Below, one piece after another: positions 60,065 to 64,000 of a stretch of 64,000 nt of DNA (positions are counted from its first letter, which is position 1; each line of letters begins with the position of its first letter). Below the pieces are notes generated by a model that worked only from the letters and a program-made list of their open reading frames with translations, searched no databases and was not told where the DNA came from. Source of the DNA: Allodiplogaster sudhausi (lineage: Eukaryota; Nematoda; Chromadorea; Rhabditida; Diplogasteridae). The stretch is from contig CALZFC010000062.1 of the NCBI GenBank assembly GCA_945643635.1, positions 1,090,501 to 1,154,500 of the forward strand, written 5' to 3'. Made by a program: the position numbers and the translations under genes.

Positions 60065-63000
60065 ATGCAGAGAGAACGCGAAGCAACATGCAATCCGTGC
60101 TGTTGCTGGAACATCAAGGATGGAGCGGTGACCATCGGCATTTGGACCGTGGTTCGTCGCGCTCTATACTTTAAATTGTTTTGTTTTAATTTCCTGTCAT
60201 TTTTTGCATCTGTCGGCTGGTGGCTTTGTTTGCAGCGCTTTTTTGTCAGCTGAATATCCTTTTCTTTTCATTTGAGAGAAGAGCAATAGTAAAGGTATGT
60301 TCGACGAATACAAATAACGGGGGATACAGATGTAGAATGAGAATGAAGAGATACATAGAAATATCTAGTAACAGAGATAGAGAGAGAAAGAGAGAGATAG
60401 AAATATCGAGTGAGAGAGCGCGAGAGAGCGAGACGTAGGGCGAGAGAGAAAGAGAGCGAGAAGGAGATCTCCCTCTCACTCTCTCTAGGTGTACTCGTTC
60501 GCCTCGCTGATCCTGTTCGGATGGCAGACCCAGGTGCTGAACTCCTGCCGCTCCGTGACGATGTCACAGTCGAATCTGCAGTGCGAGTACTACTGCCCCT
60601 GCGTTGGCGCGTCCACCTCGCGGACAGCTGCTATCATTGAGGGTTCGAACAATAAAAGCCTAGCGTAATACGCGGGTCCCGCAAAGAAAATATAGAAGAG
60701 AAGAACTACCGTATCCGCCCGCTGCTCGGGGGTAGTCCGTAACACGTGTATTCATTTACGGCTTTGACCAAAAACCTTTCCAAAACGCAATGCCATGCCA
60801 GCCAGCCGCCAGCGATGCCTTGCCTGTTGCTACCGTACTACGGAATTTGAAATTATGAATTTTCCCGCCAAAGGCAATTTGAACCTCCTACCGCATCCCG
60901 TTCCCTAACAGGTGTACTCGGTCGCACAGCTAGGCATCTTTGGCTGGCAGATGGCGGCGATCAAGTACGAAATGGATCGAGCTGCGAACACGCTGCTGCC
61001 CAACTACAACACGTACGGCAGATACGACGTGCCCTCGTACTACGAGAGCTACTGGCAGAGTCCCGAGCAGCGATACTACACGGGTACCAGATCGGGTTCC
61101 AAATTGACTGGGCCACGCAGGCCTCAAGAGGTCCAAGGACCAGAAAATGCCAAAAGTAGTAATTCCAGGAAAAGCAAATGAATCTTATTTCGTTCAATAT
61201 ATCAGCCTTGATTACGCATGTCGCTTAGTCATAGATCCCGTCAGAGTGTCATGGGTAGTGCAACTTTTATCATAGCACCTTTTAAGATTTCTAAGAGAAC
61301 CCCCCGGGCAGCGAAATGGTAAATAGGTTGAATGCTACAGTCAGCATAACGATGAGTTATTCTACGTTGTCAAGTTCTGTAATACTTTCTTTTTGTTACT
61401 GACAAACCCCTTATCAGGTCTCTTCATCGTTCAAGTACTTTGTCTCATCTCTGTCTTCTTTCTGCTCTTCGCCTCCGTCGCGCTCATCTATGGCATCCAT
61501 ACGGTACGACAGGCATTGAACCTTGGCTGTTCGTGCGAGGCTCATGGCCACTTGCCACTCGGCCACGTGCGCACCCTTTGCAGTGGTCTCGCTACCTGAT
61601 GTTCCCGTGGTTCATCTTCATGGTCGCGTCTATTCTCTCCTCCCTCGCGTACTGCATCACGTGGTGGGCGGGCGACGTGCGCGACTATTGGCTCGCCATT
61701 ACCATTCTCGAGATTGTTGGCGTTGCTATTAATGTCAGAATATTTGCTCATTTATTTAGTTTCCATTTCTGAACATTTTTATACAATTGCGCAATTTTAT
61801 ATATAAACTGTTCAAATTGGACATAAAAGTTCGACTGTAACGAAGTCACTTTTTTCATCTAAATAGTGATTTGTAAGAACATATACAGGCTGAACTGTCC
61901 TGTCCGAGTCATGCAACTCGACCGTAATTATCTCTTCTTTGTAAGACACTTCCCAACGTTCTAGTGATGCCTCTCTAAACAGTCTGCATTCTCTCATAGT
62001 ACGCGCGAATTCAAAGAGGTTTTTTTTCAAAAATGCTAACCAGGTGTACTGCGTCGTGGTGGTGGCGATGTTCTATCATCGAGTGCGGGCCGAGACGGAC
62101 TACTTCGAGGGCAAGAATCGAACGGTCGCTTATCGATCCACTCGTTCGCAGCGATCGTCGAGGTTTTCATGTATTTTAATTCTACTGTATTTAAACTGAA
62201 TATTTTTTATGGCAACAATACAGCTTTACAAAACTCTATTTTAAATTTTCGTTCTCTAAATAGAGAGGGAGTATACACAAGTTAGTGTTGGTCTCCAATA
62301 ATCATAAAATGTATAACAAAAATTTTTTAAATCGGCCGCCCACGAAATAACAGTAAGAATTATAATAGAGAATTAAAATGCCTTAATCCAGACGCGATCT
62401 GCTCGAGAACCAATTCGACTCGTTCGACCAAGGCCCTTTCCCTGAGCACGAGCGACTGGAGCGAGCCCGCCAGCAGCAGCACCCTGCACTCGGCCGCGGT
62501 GCTTATCCGGCCCAGCCTGGTCAATTATTGGAAATACGCTTTTGAATTTTGAATTTCCCATCGAGCTAATATGTTTTATTGTGTTTGCAGGCTTTTGCGT
62601 ATTAGTATGAATTAATTATTACAAACATTAAAAAAACCAAGACCGTTCTCCTTGACAGCTCCCGCCTATACTCCGGCCCCTCCTCCCTTCGCATATCCAC
62701 CGTATGAGCCAGTGCTCAAGGCATATCCGCAACAGCTGCAGCAGCCAATTCAGATGCCTCAGCCACAAGGCCCGCCCTATCCCGTATTTGACAGCTACGA
62801 AAGGGTTCGTTGGATTACTCGTTCTCACTCTCTACCTTTTTCACATTAGATTGATCGCTCACCATATAATTTCCCTGATATACCTTTTCATTACTATTAT
62901 AATTCCTTTTTTATAATCTAGGAGCCAGGTCGAACGGGCGTTCGCCGCCGGACGACCTCGTCGTACGATGCGGACGACCCCGTCGGCAGCTGGGTCAAGA

Positions 63001-63813
63001 ATCAGCAGGAGATCGGTGAGTCCTCTTTGCTCTCTTCATTTTGATCACCCCTCCCCCCACTCCCTCTTATACCTGTTCATTCTTTTATTTAAAAGTTTCA
63101 CAACGGTCGCTTTCATGAACATGGGTCCGGACAGAGAACATATTTTATTTCTTCAGCCAATTTAGTTGCGCGAACAATGAGTGTACAGTAGTTATACATG
63201 AAAAATCCAAAGAAAACAATATGTATAGATAATAAATTTGTTTACTGCACGCCCTGTACTAACCCTGGTCGACAATCTCAGGCAGACTCTCTTATCTTTT
63301 TGCCTGGCAATTTAATCAAATCCTAAAAGGCGTGTGACATCGCATCCTACTAAGTATCCTACTCACTTGATCCCTAAGCAACTAATCCTCAAGATATATC
63401 TTTATATAGTATTGTGTTGATCATTGTCTGTACCTAAAAGAATAGTGAATCAATGATACCTAACAAGTCGGTCACCCCCCTAATGGCATGGCAATGGCAC
63501 GGTGTGAAGAGGGAAGCACGGTTGCAGCACTGCTCTCAGGCAGCCGCGACGACGCGCATAGTGAGCCAGTTTGTGGAGGAAGGGGCGGCATCTCGGCAAG
63601 CACTTCTCACTTCCCACTACAGGTAACTGTGAGAGTCCATCGATATGGAATGTAGAATTAGATAAATGAATAATATCGGAAGAGGAGCTCTCTTTGCAGC
63701 AGTCGCGCAGCGTTCCTTCCATGTACGACGACGACGGCGATCCCTTCGGCCGCCAGCAGCGCCACCGCCGACATCGAAGCTCTTCCAGGCAACGGCGCCC
63801 GAGGTTTCGCTGA
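60065..63813 (+). CDS. Four-pass membrane protein with alternative first-loop exons
   Basis: The model has exons 60065-60151, then either 60489-60642 or 60912-61083, then 61418-61503, 61584-61733, 62044-62162, 62392-62519, 62659-62804, 62922-63015, 63528-63622 and 63700-63813. It gives 390 or 396 residues with all phases agreeing. The N-terminus has NPCCCWNIKDGAVTIGIWTV, which enters helix 1. Helix 2 is LFIVQVLCLISVFFLLFASV, helix 3 MFPWFIFMVASILSSLAYCI, and helix 4 LAITILEIVGVAIN continuing VYCVVVVAMFYHRV. The long cytoplasmic tail is Pro/Tyr/Gln-rich (PAYTPAPPPFAYPPYEP) and ends Arg-rich (SSSRQRRPRFR). The short 80-base intron at 61504-61583 is needed to keep frame. The layout resembles small tetraspan proteins such as LAPTM- or Pasiflora-like families, but I cannot assign one. 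Exon 1 could have upstream partners. Confidence 0.75.
60489..60642 (+). other. Alternative exon A (Cys-rich loop)
   Basis: A 154-base exon entering in phase 0 and leaving in phase 1. It starts VYSFASLILFGWQ, completing helix 1, and then gives an outside loop with four cysteines (NSC, QCEYYCPC). Acceptor CTCTCTAG, donor G|GTTCGA. Confidence 0.75.
60912..61083 (+). other. Alternative exon B (Tyr-rich loop)
   Basis: A 172-base exon, also phase 0 in and phase 1 out. It starts VYSVAQLGIFGWQ, clearly homologous to exon A, and then gives a loop with no cysteine and ten tyrosines (NYNTYGRYDVPSYYESYW). Acceptor CCCTAACAG, donor G|GTACCA. Confidence 0.75.
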
Positions 63814-63925
63814 ACTGATGAAGATACCGTAGTATTGCTTACGTTGTATTAAAAAAATATATATTTTAAGATTTTTTTATTTTAAATTTTTTTCTTCCTT
63901 TGTTCATTAGTGTATATTATATATT

Positions 63926-63927
63926 CA

Positions 63928-63952
<25 letters not shown>
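63926..63952. repeat. (TA)n microsatellite
   Basis: Short alternating TA run in the AT-rich DNA after the last gene; nothing else is seen to the end of the window. Confidence 0.8.
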
Positions 63953-63958
<6 letters not shown>

Positions 63959-64000
63959 TTAACTGCAATTTCTAAAACTGTAAAAAAACATTTTAAAAGG

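Noticed and set aside
61418..61733. Apparent frameshift between helix 2 and helix 3 of the four-pass protein
   Set aside because: An 80-base intron at 61504-61583 with GT donor and CCCTTTGCAG acceptor restores the frame exactly, so no shift is needed.

Overview
This window reads as genomic DNA from a free-living or parasitic nematode, probably of the Rhabditina type. The evidence is the gene set (a secreted lectin with two C-type lectin domains and a CUB domain, nematode-type chemoreceptor and DMSR-type peptide receptors, a DRR-2-like eIF4H), the many short phase-consistent introns with TTTTCAG-type 3' splice sites, and pyrimidine-AG acceptors lying just before start codons, as expected for spliced-leader trans-splicing. 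No rRNA, CRISPR or bacterial-style operon features are present. Introns and spacers are unusually full of (CT)n/(GA)n microsatellite.

Layout. 1-36: possible 5' tip of a minus-strand gene. 1.6-4.9 kb (-): secreted CTLD-CTLD-CUB lectin. 5.5-7.3 kb: 64-copy 28-bp minisatellite just upstream of it. 8.4-10.4 kb (-): intact short-chain dehydrogenase (SDR). 11.6-13.8 kb (-): tandem SDR copy broken by an 8-base deletion, followed by an orphan SDR exon at 14.7 kb. 15.3-17.6 kb (+): seven-helix chemoreceptor. 17.8-18.2 kb (-): unrecognised small gene. 18.6-21.0 kb (+): eIF4H/DRR-2. 22.2-22.9 kb (+): BolA2-like protein. 23.6-26.5 kb (+): ACBD6/ACBP-5-like acyl-CoA-binding ankyrin protein. 27.6-29.9 kb (-): TUSC3/OST3 oligosaccharyltransferase subunit. 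30.4-31.6 kb (-): SNU23/ZMAT2 splicing factor. 32.5-34.3 kb (+): BTB protein with a predicted prenylation tail. 35.6-41.6 kb and perhaps beyond (-): DMSR-like peptide receptor. 41.7-49.5 kb: repeat-rich region with no supported gene. 49.6-50.9 kb (-): two small candidate genes. 51.6-54.9 kb (+): unrecognised nuclear protein of 412 residues. 55-60 kb: spacer containing a hAT-type MITE. 60.1-63.8 kb (+): four-pass membrane protein with two mutually exclusive exons for its first outside loop.

The genes serve mostly unrelated functions. The SNU23 and TUSC3 genes lie head to tail with the same neighbour relationship I recall for C. elegans ZK686.4/ZK686.3, so they may be co-transcribed. The exon models were built by hand from splice consensus and reading-phase agreement. 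They are internally consistent but have not been checked against transcripts. The most notable item is the alternative-exon pair at 60.5-61.1 kb, where phase arithmetic permits one exon or the other but neither both nor none.
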